A stretch of 50,516 bases of DNA, taken from DATIYF01 sp035517775 (GTDB taxonomy: Bacteria > Acidobacteriota > Terriglobia > Terriglobales > Acidobacteriaceae). The position numbers and the translations under genes were made by a program. The stretch lies in the NCBI GenBank assembly GCA_035517775.1, contig DATIYF010000023.1, forward strand, positions 1 through 50,516, written 5' to 3'. Position 1 is the first letter of the stretch. Every line of letters begins with the position of its first letter. Below are positions 1 to 8,345 of this stretch, in pieces. The notes beneath the pieces are model-generated. The model had not been told where the DNA came from. It searched no databases and worked only from the letters and a program-made list of their open reading frames with translations.

Positions 1-129
1 GAAGGCCACTGTTGCAACGATGACCACGATGCCGAGCCGGAGACGAAGCCGCGAAGCATAGTGAGCGCGCATCGCTCGCACGTAGTCACTCTCCAAGTAG
101 CGGAATGAGAGGTTAACCGTCGAATCCAC
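1..129 (-). CDS. Partial membrane protein, possibly YcxB-like (N-terminus only)
   Basis: An open minus-strand frame runs from a GTG at 127-129 to the window edge (43 codons, no stop), so only the N-terminus is present. It begins M-D-S-T-V-N-L-S-F-R-Y-L-E and has a basic stretch (R-L-R-L-R-L) followed by a hydrophobic run (GIVVIVATVAF) that looks like the start of a membrane helix. An AAAGG sequence lies about 7 bases upstream of the GTG and supports this start; an in-frame ATG at 72 is the alternative. A short soluble strand region followed by a basic patch and membrane hairpin recalls YcxB-like proteins. That family call is inference from 43 residues and is weak. Confidence 0.4.
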   Translation of the reverse strand, partial: MDSTVNLSFRYLESDYVRAMRAHYASRLRLRLGIVVIVATVAF

Positions 130-620
130 GGAACGCCTTTCAGTGCAGCCAAGTTTATCGCGATGAGGACTGCCGTGCATCTTCCGGCGTCTGCCGTTTC
201 AGCCCACGATCCGACCGCCGAGCAGATTAGCTGCTGCTGGCGTTTCTGGGCGGCCAGGGCGAGCGAACCGGGAGCGGGTGAGGGTCGGGGTAGGTACTCC
301 GGTTGCCGGGGCGTTCTGAGAGTTTTTCTTTTAGCCGTGCAGTTGGGGTAGCTTAGAGATGTGGGGGCAAACCACCGCAGAGCTCGCGCCGCCAAGGTTG
401 TTTTAGGCCCAACCTTCCCTGCCCGATTCCGGGGTGAGGAGCCGCCGATCCGGGTCGTGATCCGGGTCTGCGGCCGGCGACTGTGATCCCAAATCGCAAT
501 CCTGCGACCACGCTTCGTCCACAAATTTCATTTCCTTCGGCAACTCGGGCTGCAATGGGGCTTGTCCAATGCGGTCAAGCCCCGTTATTCCCCGGCCGGC
601 ATCGCCATGGCCTGCCACCG
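130..620. other. Intergenic region with no convincing gene
   Basis: This 491-base stretch lies between the edge gene and the RCC1 gene stop. Two short frames (163-351 plus; 403-618 minus) lack convincing start signals and family features. It holds a tandem 10-mer GATCCGGGTC (447-456 and 459-468) and a stem-loop at 557-583 just beyond the RCC1 stop. Nothing else is recognised. Confidence 0.5.
557..583 (-). terminator. Hairpin downstream of the RCC1 gene
   Basis: GGGGCTTG at 557-564 pairs perfectly with CAAGCCCC at 576-583 around an 11-base loop. It lies 38 bases past the RCC1 protein stop in the direction of transcription. There is no clear U-tract, so it may be a transcript-stabilising hairpin, not an intrinsic terminator. 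Confidence 0.35.
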
Positions 621-3600
621 TTACTTTCCGCTTCCGGATAACGCCACCGTCTGCCTGCCCGACTTGGCGTTGTCGGTGATGGTCAACGTTGCCGAGCGGG
701 CGCCTTTGGACGAAGGCTTAAAATTCACGCTGATGTTGCAGCTGCTACCCGGGTTGAGCGAACTGCCGCAGGTCGTGCCGGCGGTATTGGCGGTGAAATC
801 GGAAGTGGCGCCGGTTATTGCCAGGCCTATGGAAAGAAGCGGGGTAGTCCCCGTGTTCTTGAGCGTAACCGTCTTGGTCGAGCTCGTGTTCACGGTCAGC
901 GTGCCAAAACTCAGGCTGGTGGCGCTGAGGCTGGCCTGCGGATTGATTACCAGCGCGCTCAGGGCCACGGTCTGCGGACTGCCCGGCGCGCTGTCCATAA
1001 TGCTCAAGGTCGCGGTTTGCTGGGTGTAATAGGGACCGGCCACGAAGGCAACGGTGATGTTGCAGCTCTTGCCTGCGGCCAGCGACCTGGGGCATAGATT
1101 GACTTCCACAAATTCGTTGGAGTTTCCGCCCTTGACAATGGAAAGAATGGGGCCGGAGATGGTCATGGCGGTATTGCCGCTGTTGGTCAACGTGACCGGC
1201 TCGGTAACGATGCTGGCGGGATAGATGTTTCCCGAAGCGGCCCCGGAGTTGAAGTTGATGCTGTTGGTGGACAAGTGGCAAACCGGCCCCGAGACCGATT
1301 GCGAAACTGTGCCGGAGGAGCTTCCGTTGAAATTCGTGTCTCCGCCATACACCGCCGTCAGCGTTCTGGTGCCGGTAGTAACAAACGTTATGCCGCAGCT
1401 GCCTAAGCCTGCCGAGGTCAGCGGTCCCGTGCAGCTTTCTCCCGTGCTGGCCGTCACCGTGACGTTGCCCGTGGGCTGAGTCACTCCCGTTACCGTGAAA
1501 GCGATGGTGACCATCTGGCCGGTGAGCGAGGCGCTCGGAGTATTTGAAGTAATGGAAGTGGCGCTGCCAACCTTGCCGATGGTGAGGGTTCCGGCTCCGC
1601 TGCCGTTGTTGTAGTTGCCATCTCCAGTGGTGAAGTTGGCCGTGACGCCGTAGGTGCCCGCGGCCACCGGGGTTGCGGTGTTCCCGGGCGTATAGACGAA
1701 GCTGAATGTGCCCGAAACCGGGGCGTTATTGATTCCGGTGGCCACTGCCATGGCGGCATGCGGAGCGCCGTCGTAGGGGAAGCTGCCGCCGGTTACGGTG
1801 ACCATCGGCGTGGCTGGATTCACGTCCACATAGCCGGTGGCGTTCACCGTCGCATAGTAAGAGGTGTCCGTGGGGGTGAATGTCGCCGAAAGAGTTTGCT
1901 CGCCCACCGGCAATACGGTGCCCAGCGGCGGGTCATAGGCGAACATCCCCGGCACATCGGTGCTTGCATCCAACTGTGTGCTGCTCAGCGGAGTGCCGTA
2001 AATGATGGCCATGTTCGCGGGCCAGGTGATGACGGGATAAGCCACCCCCACGGTCAAGGTAGTGCTGGCGCTACGGTCTGCGTAAGTGGCGGTGATGATG
2101 GTGCTGCCCTGGGTCGAGCCAGCCGTCGCCAGGCCGCTGCTGGGATCGATGGTTGCGATGGAAGGCGTGTCACTGCTCCACACCAACGGCGTCACCAGCG
2201 GCAGTGTAGCCACAGGTACGTCAGAGTTATTTCCCGCCCCGTTGCCAAGCTGGCCGTACGAGCCCCAGCCCCAGCAGTTCACCGTTCCGTTGTACAGCAG
2301 TACGCAATCGGCCCCGCCGCCGCTGGCGATTTCCTTTACCCCCGCAAGTCCGGAGACCGCGACTGGCGTGGCAGAAGTGTTAAATGCGCCATTGCCCAGC
2401 TCACCGTCAACGCCGAAACCCCAGCATTGCACGGTGCCATCTGCGGCTAACGCACAACTGTGGACTGCGCTGCTGGCAACCGCCACAGCCGGGGTTGCAC
2501 CCGCCACTAGTACGGGAGACGACTGGTCAGTGAAGTCGCCGTCGCCCAGCTGGCCATTGCCATTCGTACCCCAGCAGTAAATGTCGCCGAAGATGTGCCG
2601 CACGCAGGTGGAAAAAGTGCCGGCGCTGATCTCCGTCATGCCACTTAGCCCAAAGAGGTGCGTGGGGGTGGGAGTACCGCCAGTCGTACTCACGCTGCCA
2701 ATACCGAGCTGGCCGTCCGCGTTTCCACCCCAGCAAGCCACGCTGCTGTCGGACCCGATGGCACAAACGTGATCGTAGCCAACCCCTATCGCCTTTATCC
2801 CCGACAGCCCGCTCACCGCCACCGGAGTGCCGGAATTAGTGAAGGTGCCATTGCCGAGCTGGCCCTGGTCATTCAGACCCCAGCATGCGACGGTACCTCC
2901 GGAGCGCAGAGCGCAGGTGAACTCATACCCGGAGGCGATGGCCTTTACTCCATTCAAAGCGACTTGTACGGGCGTGACAGAGTCCGTAAAAGTCCCGTCG
3001 CCCAGCGCACCATACAAGTTGTGACCCCAGCACTGCACCGTCCCATCGGGAAGCAGAGCGCAAGGTGCATTGGAGCTATTGGAGATTTCCTTCATTCCGC
3101 TCAATTCGCTGAGCGCCACGGGGGAAGTAGAGCTCGTGGTCGTGCCGTTCCCGAGTTGGCCGAATGGGTTGAACCCCCAGCACTGGGCCGATCCGCTGGC
3201 CATGAGCGCGCAACTATACAAAGCCAGCTCATTGCTGGAGAGGTGCACCGCGCCCTGGGCCGCCATGTCATCGAACCACACCCCCACCGGCACACTGGAG
3301 AGGGTAGTAGTGCCGTTTCCCAGCTGGCCATTGGAGTTGCTGCCCCAGCATTGCGCGCCTCCGCTTGCCAGCACGACACAGGTGTGATCTCCTCCGGCGA
3401 CAATTGCAGTCGCCCCGCTCAATCCGCTGACCGTTTGCGGGGCAAGGACTCCGAAGGGAGGCGTGGCGATCGTAGTGCCATTCCCGAGTTCGCCCGCGTC
3501 ATTCAAACCCCAGCAGCTCGCGGTCCCATCGTCGAGCAACGCGCAGGTGTGGCCATATCCCGCGGCGATTCCGATGACTTTTTCTTTCAAGCCATTCAGC

Positions 3601-4517
3601 ATTTGCGGGGTTGTGCTGTTGTTGGTGGTCGCGTCGCCCAGTTCGCCCCAGGAATTCCAGCCCCAGCATTCCACCGTGCCGTCGGAAAGCAAGGCGCAGG
3701 TATGGGCGTTTCCCGCCGCAATGGCAATGGCCCCGCTCAGGTTTTGCACCATCAGGGTTGCACCGCCGGGGCCCACGTTACCCAGTTGTCCATAACTGTT
3801 ATCGCCCCAGCAGGCCACCTCGCCGCCGTCCAAAAGGGCGCACATATGGCCCCCGCCGATTCCGCCCTGGCCCACTCCGCCGGCAATGGCCAGGACGTAC
3901 TGTAGAATCGGATCTCCCGAGATTCCAGGCACCGGTGCCGGAATATCAGAGTTTGCATTGGCGCCCCAGCATTGGACGGAGCTATCCACCAGCAGGGCGC
4001 AGGTGTCTTCGTATCCCGCGACAACCTGGGTTACGCCGCTCAGGCCGGTGATTGCAACGGGCAGTTTAGAGCTGACCTTGGTGCCGTTGCCCAGCTGTCC
4101 CCAGGAGTTATCGCCCCAGCATTCCACCGTCCCGTTGTTCAGCAGCGCGCAGGTGTGAGCAGCGCCGGCGCTGACCGCTGTGGCCCCAGTTAGGCCGTTT
4201 ACCGTGACCGGAGTAGAGGAGTCGTTGGTAGTCCCATCGCCCAACTGGCCGGAATAGTTCATGCCCCAGCACTGCACCGTGCCGTTGGGCAGCAAAGCGC
4301 ATGTGTGTTCTGCTCCTGCCGAAATCGCGCTGACCGACCCGGACGTGAGAGGGATAATGCTGAGCGCCGTGAAGAGCTCCGTCTGCAGCGGGCTGACGGT
4401 CGGGTTCGAGGGCAGGATTCTCATGGTGGGCGGCAGCACCTGAGCGCTGGCGCGGAATGCACCGAATGTGATCATGGCGGCGATTATCGCGAGCGAAGCA
4501 AGTAAGCGTATTTTCAT
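621..4517 (-). CDS. Secreted 14-repeat RCC1-like protein with Ig-like and choice-of-anchor-D domains
   Basis: A predicted exported protein of 1298 residues. The start at 4517 gives MKIRLLASLAIIAAMITFGA, a clear Sec signal peptide, and is preceded by AGGAG; a longer frame upstream lacks these features. I count 14 RCC1-type repeats of the form C-A-L-L-x-x-G-T-V-x-C-W-G-x-N-x-x-G-Q-L-G, enough for two seven-bladed propellers. Every repeat has one Cys in the first strand and one in the CWG motif, 28 in total. The third repeat has lost its GQLG segment. After the repeats come a Big2-like domain, MBG/Ig-like bacterial domains, and two C-terminal ASH/choice-of-anchor-D domains with the S-L-S-F-G-T-L pattern. 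Such proteins are usually extracellular or surface adhesion/binding proteins; the ligand is unknown. It lies 225 bases downstream of the Ser/Thr kinase on the same strand and may be its output or share its transcript. Domain calls are firm; function is not. Confidence 0.9.
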   Translation of the reverse strand: MKIRLLASLAIIAAMITFGAFRASAQVLPPTMRILPSNPTVSPLQTELFTALSIIPLTSGSVSAISAGAEHTCALLPNGTVQCWGMNYSGQLGDGTTNDSSTPVTVNGLTGATAVSAGAAHTCALLNNGTVECWGDNSWGQLGNGTKVSSKLPVAITGLSGVTQVVAGYEDTCALLVDSSVQCWGANANSDIPAPVPGISGDPILQYVLAIAGGVGQGGIGGGHMCALLDGGEVACWGDNSYGQLGNVGPGGATLMVQNLSGAIAIAAGNAHTCALLSDGTVECWGWNSWGELGDATTNNSTTPQMLNGLKEKVIGIAAGYGHTCALLDDGTASCWGLNDAGELGNGTTIATPPFGVLAPQTVSGLSGATAIVAGGDHTCVVLASGGAQCWGSNSNGQLGNGTTTLSSVPVGVWFDDMAAQGAVHLSSNELALYSCALMASGSAQCWGFNPFGQLGNGTTTSSTSPVALSELSGMKEISNSSNAPCALLPDGTVQCWGHNLYGALGDGTFTDSVTPVQVALNGVKAIASGYEFTCALRSGGTVACWGLNDQGQLGNGTFTNSGTPVAVSGLSGIKAIGVGYDHVCAIGSDSSVACWGGNADGQLGIGSVSTTGGTPTPTHLFGLSGMTEISAGTFSTCVRHIFGDIYCWGTNGNGQLGDGDFTDQSSPVLVAGATPAVAVASSAVHSCALAADGTVQCWGFGVDGELGNGAFNTSATPVAVSGLAGVKEIASGGGADCVLLYNGTVNCWGWGSYGQLGNGAGNNSDVPVATLPLVTPLVWSSDTPSIATIDPSSGLATAGSTQGSTIITATYADRSASTTLTVGVAYPVITWPANMAIIYGTPLSSTQLDASTDVPGMFAYDPPLGTVLPVGEQTLSATFTPTDTSYYATVNATGYVDVNPATPMVTVTGGSFPYDGAPHAAMAVATGINNAPVSGTFSFVYTPGNTATPVAAGTYGVTANFTTGDGNYNNGSGAGTLTIGKVGSATSITSNTPSASLTGQMVTIAFTVTGVTQPTGNVTVTASTGESCTGPLTSAGLGSCGITFVTTGTRTLTAVYGGDTNFNGSSSGTVSQSVSGPVCHLSTNSINFNSGAASGNIYPASIVTEPVTLTNSGNTAMTISGPILSIVKGGNSNEFVEVNLCPRSLAAGKSCNITVAFVAGPYYTQQTATLSIMDSAPGSPQTVALSALVINPQASLSATSLSFGTLTVNTSSTKTVTLKNTGTTPLLSIGLAITGATSDFTANTAGTTCGSSLNPGSSCNISVNFKPSSKGARSATLTITDNAKSGRQTVALSGSGK

Positions 4518-4742
4518 CGGGCTTCTCCTATGGAGTGCCAGGGTCGTCATCTGGAGTGCAGCGCGGCGCAGCGTCATACAGCCTCCTGATCATCTCGAGT
4601 GCTCAAAGTCAGAACCGGCGACGGCGCGTATTTGGCCGTCTACCTGTGAATATCGAAATGCGCGGTTGAAAGACGACACGAAAAGATCTGGAGGCGGGAA
4701 ATCGGTGTGCAGATGTTTGCAGATCGCGCCGCGCGCTTTTGA

Positions 4743-7508
4743 CTAAGGCAGGCTTGCGGCCGCGAGTTCACGCTGGACGAAAAGATTGTGCGGCAGTTTC
4801 CGGTTCCAGTGCTGCCAGAGATCGAGCCGCCGGGCTTGCAGTTCCCTGGCCTCGGTGGCCTGGCCAGTCTGGCGGTAAAGCAGCACGATCGTCCCGTACA
4901 ACTGGGAGAGCTTTGCTGCATCACTAAGGTCGGCTAGCACCTTAGGATCGGCGGCCATAACCCTGGCGAGTAAATCCTGGTAAGATTCCAGCGCGCGATG
5001 TGGCCCGCCCTCCGCGGCTTCGTCATTGGCCAAAGCACTGGAAACCACAAAAAGGTCGCTGTCGAGCTTGATCTTGTCTGCGGGATAGTCTTTGGTGGCG
5101 CGCAAAATGGCCAGTGCTTCCTGCAGCCGCTGCCGGGCGTCGGCGCGACGATGCAGGCGCAGAAGGGCGTAGGAAGAATTGGCCAGCAGGACTGCCTTGT
5201 CCCGCTTCGCCGGAAGGCCGTTCTGAACTTCCTCAACCCGATGCAGGGCCTTCTCATAGACCTGGAGCGCGGCTGGCGGATTCCACTGGCGGAGAATATT
5301 GCCTAACCGGGTTCCGGAGATTGCCACATGCATTCGGCTGGTGGCGTCATGAGGGTCCTTCTGCGCCAATTCTTCTGACGTATCGAAAGCCTTTTGTAGC
5401 GGTTCGATTGCATCTCTCGGCCGCTCCAGGCTCACGCCGTTTTCCTCGCCCAGAATCAGGCCCTCACGAAGCAGGATTCCATATTCGTCAATCATCTTCT
5501 CGGTGGGATCGGAATATGTGGCCTGCTCAGCTCTGCGCCTTGCCTCCTGAATGTTGGCCAGGGCGCCCGGCAAGTCTCCCTGATAACGCTGGGCGCTGGC
5601 CAGCAGACTCAGAGCAGCGGCGGCCATGGGTTGAGCATTGGAAATGGGCCGCGAAAGGTCGGCCGCCCGCTGTGCGTAAGGAATCGCCTCCGTGTACCTG
5701 TGCATGTTCAGGTAGGCCAAGGCAATGTTGCTATATTCGACGGCGGCCTGCATTTTTTCCAGCTCGTGAGCCTGCCCCAGCTGCAAGAATTGCCCAAGGC
5801 GTTCGGCAGATTTGGCGGCATAGGCCACGGCGTCGGCATCGCGGTGTTCTTCCTGCGCCAGGATCATGCGATCGTGCGCAATGCCTGCCGAGTGCAGCAG
5901 CGCCAGCCGGTCGTGAGGCCGGGCTGCCAGCACGGTCTCCATCAAATCGTTCGCCCGCTTCAGGTTCTGCTCCGCTTTCGCCGGTTCGCCCAGATTCAGC
6001 TGCGTAGGAACGCCTTGAATGTCGGCAACGCGCCGGTATCCATCGGCGATCTCCCGGGTCAGGTCCAGGTCGCCATGAGCTGCCGGCGCCAATCCATCCA
6101 GATATTGGAGAGCCGCTGCCACCAGGCGCTGCCGAGCCTGGGTAGAGCCGGGCAAATGTTCGATGTCTTCGTCCAGATCGAAGACCTTGTTGGACAGCTC
6201 CCGGAGCTGGGAGAACCGTTGCTGTGCCGTCACCCGCTCGCGATTGGCCACATACAGGCCGGCCGCAAGGCTGGCCACAACGGCGGCCGTGGCGGCCACG
6301 GGAATCCAATAGCGGCGAAGAAACTTGCGGGCGCGGTAGGCCGCCGAATCGGGGCGGGCGCGAATGGGCTCATGGCGCAGATAACGGCCAAGGTCATCGG
6401 AGAGTGCGCCCACGGAGAGGTAGCGTTCCGAGGGCGTCTTCTTGAGAGCTTTGGCGACAATGGTATCAAGGTCGCCACGCAGGCGGCGGCGGAGCCTCTG
6501 CGCCGTGGTCGCACGGCGTTCGGCATTTGCAGAGGCCAGGGTGGCTTCGGCTCCGCTCCGGGCAACGGCCGACGACATGCGCGGCGGTTCGGTTTCCACA
6601 ATTGCCTTCATCAGGGCGGCCGTGGAGCTCCGCTCCTGCGCGGCAGGATGCTGCCCGGTGAGAAGCACATAAAGCAGCACACCCAGGCTATAAACATCCG
6701 TGGCCGTGGTCACCGGCTGGCCAGTCAACTGCTCGGGCGCCGCATATTGAGGCGTAAGGGCCGCTCCCATCTCGCGCGTGAGCAGGGTGGGGGTCCCAGT
6801 GTGGTTTTCTTCCTGCAGCAGTTTGGCGATGCCGAAATCCACCAGTTTGACTTCGCCCGCGTCCGTTACCAGCACATTGCTGGGCTTGATATCGCGGTGC
6901 ACGGTGAGATGGTTATGGGCGTAGGCGACTGCGGCCAGCAGATCGAGAAACAGCCGAACCCTCGCCTCTACGTCGAGCTTGTGATCGTCGCAATAGCGGT
7001 CAATGTGGTCGCCGTTGACATATTCCAGCACGAGGTAAGGCTGCCCGCCCGGAGAGACGCCAGCATCCAGAAGCTCGGCGACATGGGGATGGCTGAGCTG
7101 GCCGAGAATCTTTCCTTCTCTGCGGAAGCGCTCTTCCCCGCCCCGGCCCGCCAGAGACATATTCAGAAACTTGATGGCGGCGGAACGCTCAAAGCGCCCG
7201 TCACTGCGCCGGGCCAGCCACACGCTTCCCATTCCCCCCTCTCCCAGGGGAGAGACCAGGGTGTAAGCGCCCAGGGTTTGACCCTCCAGCGCTGAGAACT
7301 GCTGTGCGGTGGCAGGTTCCCCCTCCAGAAATCTCTCCCGCTCCAACTGTTGATGTTCGTTGAGCAGGCTTTGCAGTAGAAGCGCCAATTCCGGATCTCT
7401 GGCGGCGAGCGCTTCCAGCCAGGCCGCGCGCTGCCCGGCGGGCATTTCCAGCGCTTCATCCAGGTAGCGGCTTACGGCCTGCCAGCGCTCGGGGCTCAGG
7501 GTTGACAT
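4743..7508 (-). CDS. Membrane Ser/Thr protein kinase with C-terminal TPR region
   Basis: A Pkn2/PknB-type kinase of 921 residues. The N-terminal 75 residues resemble the helical leader common in acidobacterial kinases. The kinase domain spans about 80-385: glycine loop GEGGMGSVW (89-97), catalytic Lys113, H-R-D-I-K-P-S-N (204-211) with catalytic Asp206, DFG at 224-226, and an A-P-E motif near 258. All key residues are present, so it should be active. One membrane helix at about 400-420 separates the cytoplasmic kinase from a C-terminal half of helical TPR-like repeats (about 430-921), presumably a protein-binding sensor. It starts 12 bases after the stop of the ECF sigma gene, so the two are almost certainly co-transcribed. 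Sigma-kinase pairs of this type are known in other bacteria where kinase phosphorylation controls the sigma factor; that this pair works so is inference. Confidence 0.95.
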   Translation of the reverse strand: MSTLSPERWQAVSRYLDEALEMPAGQRAAWLEALAARDPELALLLQSLLNEHQQLERERFLEGEPATAQQFSALEGQTLGAYTLVSPLGEGGMGSVWLARRSDGRFERSAAIKFLNMSLAGRGGEERFRREGKILGQLSHPHVAELLDAGVSPGGQPYLVLEYVNGDHIDRYCDDHKLDVEARVRLFLDLLAAVAYAHNHLTVHRDIKPSNVLVTDAGEVKLVDFGIAKLLQEENHTGTPTLLTREMGAALTPQYAAPEQLTGQPVTTATDVYSLGVLLYVLLTGQHPAAQERSSTAALMKAIVETEPPRMSSAVARSGAEATLASANAERRATTAQRLRRRLRGDLDTIVAKALKKTPSERYLSVGALSDDLGRYLRHEPIRARPDSAAYRARKFLRRYWIPVAATAAVVASLAAGLYVANRERVTAQQRFSQLRELSNKVFDLDEDIEHLPGSTQARQRLVAAALQYLDGLAPAAHGDLDLTREIADGYRRVADIQGVPTQLNLGEPAKAEQNLKRANDLMETVLAARPHDRLALLHSAGIAHDRMILAQEEHRDADAVAYAAKSAERLGQFLQLGQAHELEKMQAAVEYSNIALAYLNMHRYTEAIPYAQRAADLSRPISNAQPMAAAALSLLASAQRYQGDLPGALANIQEARRRAEQATYSDPTEKMIDEYGILLREGLILGEENGVSLERPRDAIEPLQKAFDTSEELAQKDPHDATSRMHVAISGTRLGNILRQWNPPAALQVYEKALHRVEEVQNGLPAKRDKAVLLANSSYALLRLHRRADARQRLQEALAILRATKDYPADKIKLDSDLFVVSSALANDEAAEGGPHRALESYQDLLARVMAADPKVLADLSDAAKLSQLYGTIVLLYRQTGQATEARELQARRLDLWQHWNRKLPHNLFVQRELAAASLP

Positions 7509-7520
7509 GGGAAGCTGTTC

Positions 7521-8090
7521 TCAGGCGCTCAAATCCGCGCGGACGCTGCGGTGAAGGTAAATGCGCGCCTTTTCCCAGCGCCGCTGCACGGTGCGCTCTG
7601 AGAGCTGGCGCATGGCCGCGATCTCGCCAAAGGAAAAGCCGCAGAAAAACTTCAGGTCAACTACTTCCGCCAGTTCCGGCTCAACTTTCGCCAGCTCGTC
7701 CAGGGCCTCGCCCAGTTTGAGCAGCGTGCCGTCGTTGACTAATTGTTCTTCGGCGCCTTCCACGGGAAAGGAGGTGATGTGAAACTGGCCGCCGCGCTTC
7801 TGTGCCCTGCGGTTGCGGGCGTGGTCAATGATGAGGCCGCGCATGACCCGCGCGGCATAGGCCATGAATCGCGACTCGTCGGGAAACGACGGGCCATCGC
7901 GCGCCGCCATGTCGAGATAGGCCTGATGCAGAAGTGTGGTAGCGCCCAGAGTCACAGGAACCCCGCGGCGGGCGAGTTCGCGTTTCGCCATCCGGTGCAA
8001 CTCGGAGTAGAGCGCGGCGAAGAGGTGTTCGGCGGCGAGAGAATCGCCGCCATCGGCCGCCCTCATCAGCATGGAGATGGAAGTGCTCAT
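7521..8090 (-). CDS. ECF-type RNA polymerase sigma factor (kinase-linked)
   Basis: A 189-residue sigma factor with sigma-2 and sigma-4 regions. Region 2 contains ATTLLHQAYLDMA and the Y-A-A-R-V-M-R-G-L-I-I-D-H-A-R segment typical of the acidobacterial/planctomycete ECF subfamily (TIGR02999-like). Region 4 ends with a helix-turn-helix around LSERTVQRRWEKARIYL, which should contact the -35 element. The start at 8090 (M-S-T-S-I-S-M) is chosen over a frame open to 8153 because it has GAGCGAGGGA just upstream and removes a non-homologous leader. No anti-sigma gene is nearby. Instead the next gene downstream, 12 bases away, is a membrane Ser/Thr kinase, the usual partner for this group. Confidence 0.93.
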   Translation of the reverse strand: MSTSISMLMRAADGGDSLAAEHLFAALYSELHRMAKRELARRGVPVTLGATTLLHQAYLDMAARDGPSFPDESRFMAYAARVMRGLIIDHARNRRAQKRGGQFHITSFPVEGAEEQLVNDGTLLKLGEALDELAKVEPELAEVVDLKFFCGFSFGEIAAMRQLSERTVQRRWEKARIYLHRSVRADLSA

Positions 8091-8345
8091 TCCCTCGCTC
8101 TGTAGTGGTCGAACCCGACGGCCTTCCATGGAGCCTAAAGTGATGAGCTGCAATAACTTTCAGAGGGAGGTGCGCCGGCCGCTCGTTCCCGGGCCGACGC
8201 TTCAAAATGTCGCGAAATGCTATCAGAATGGGCCCGGGTTCTCAATGTCAAAATGTGAGGCACCGGCAACTCTCCGGCCCAGGCTGGTGAGGGCTGGCGT
8301 TTGCCTGCGGCGAAGCTCTTCCCCAGGCATGCGCCCGGGAGAGAG

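Noticed and set aside
163..351. 62-codon plus-strand frame
   Set aside because: No ribosome site and Arg/Gly/Cys-rich composition typical of noise.
403..618. Short minus-strand frame downstream of the RCC1 gene
   Set aside because: No credible start signal, no family resemblance, and only 71 codons in GC-rich DNA.
2658..3905. 415-codon plus-strand frame with repetitive sequence
   Set aside because: It is the complement of the RCC1 repeats; its periodicity comes from that gene.
2250..4350. Regular DNA repeats resembling an array
   Set aside because: The units are about 150 bases, coding and diverged; they are protein repeats, not CRISPR.
5631..7295. 554-codon open frame on the plus strand
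   Set aside because: It is antisense to the well-supported Ser/Thr kinase, has no ribosome site or family motif, and is explained by high-GC codon bias.
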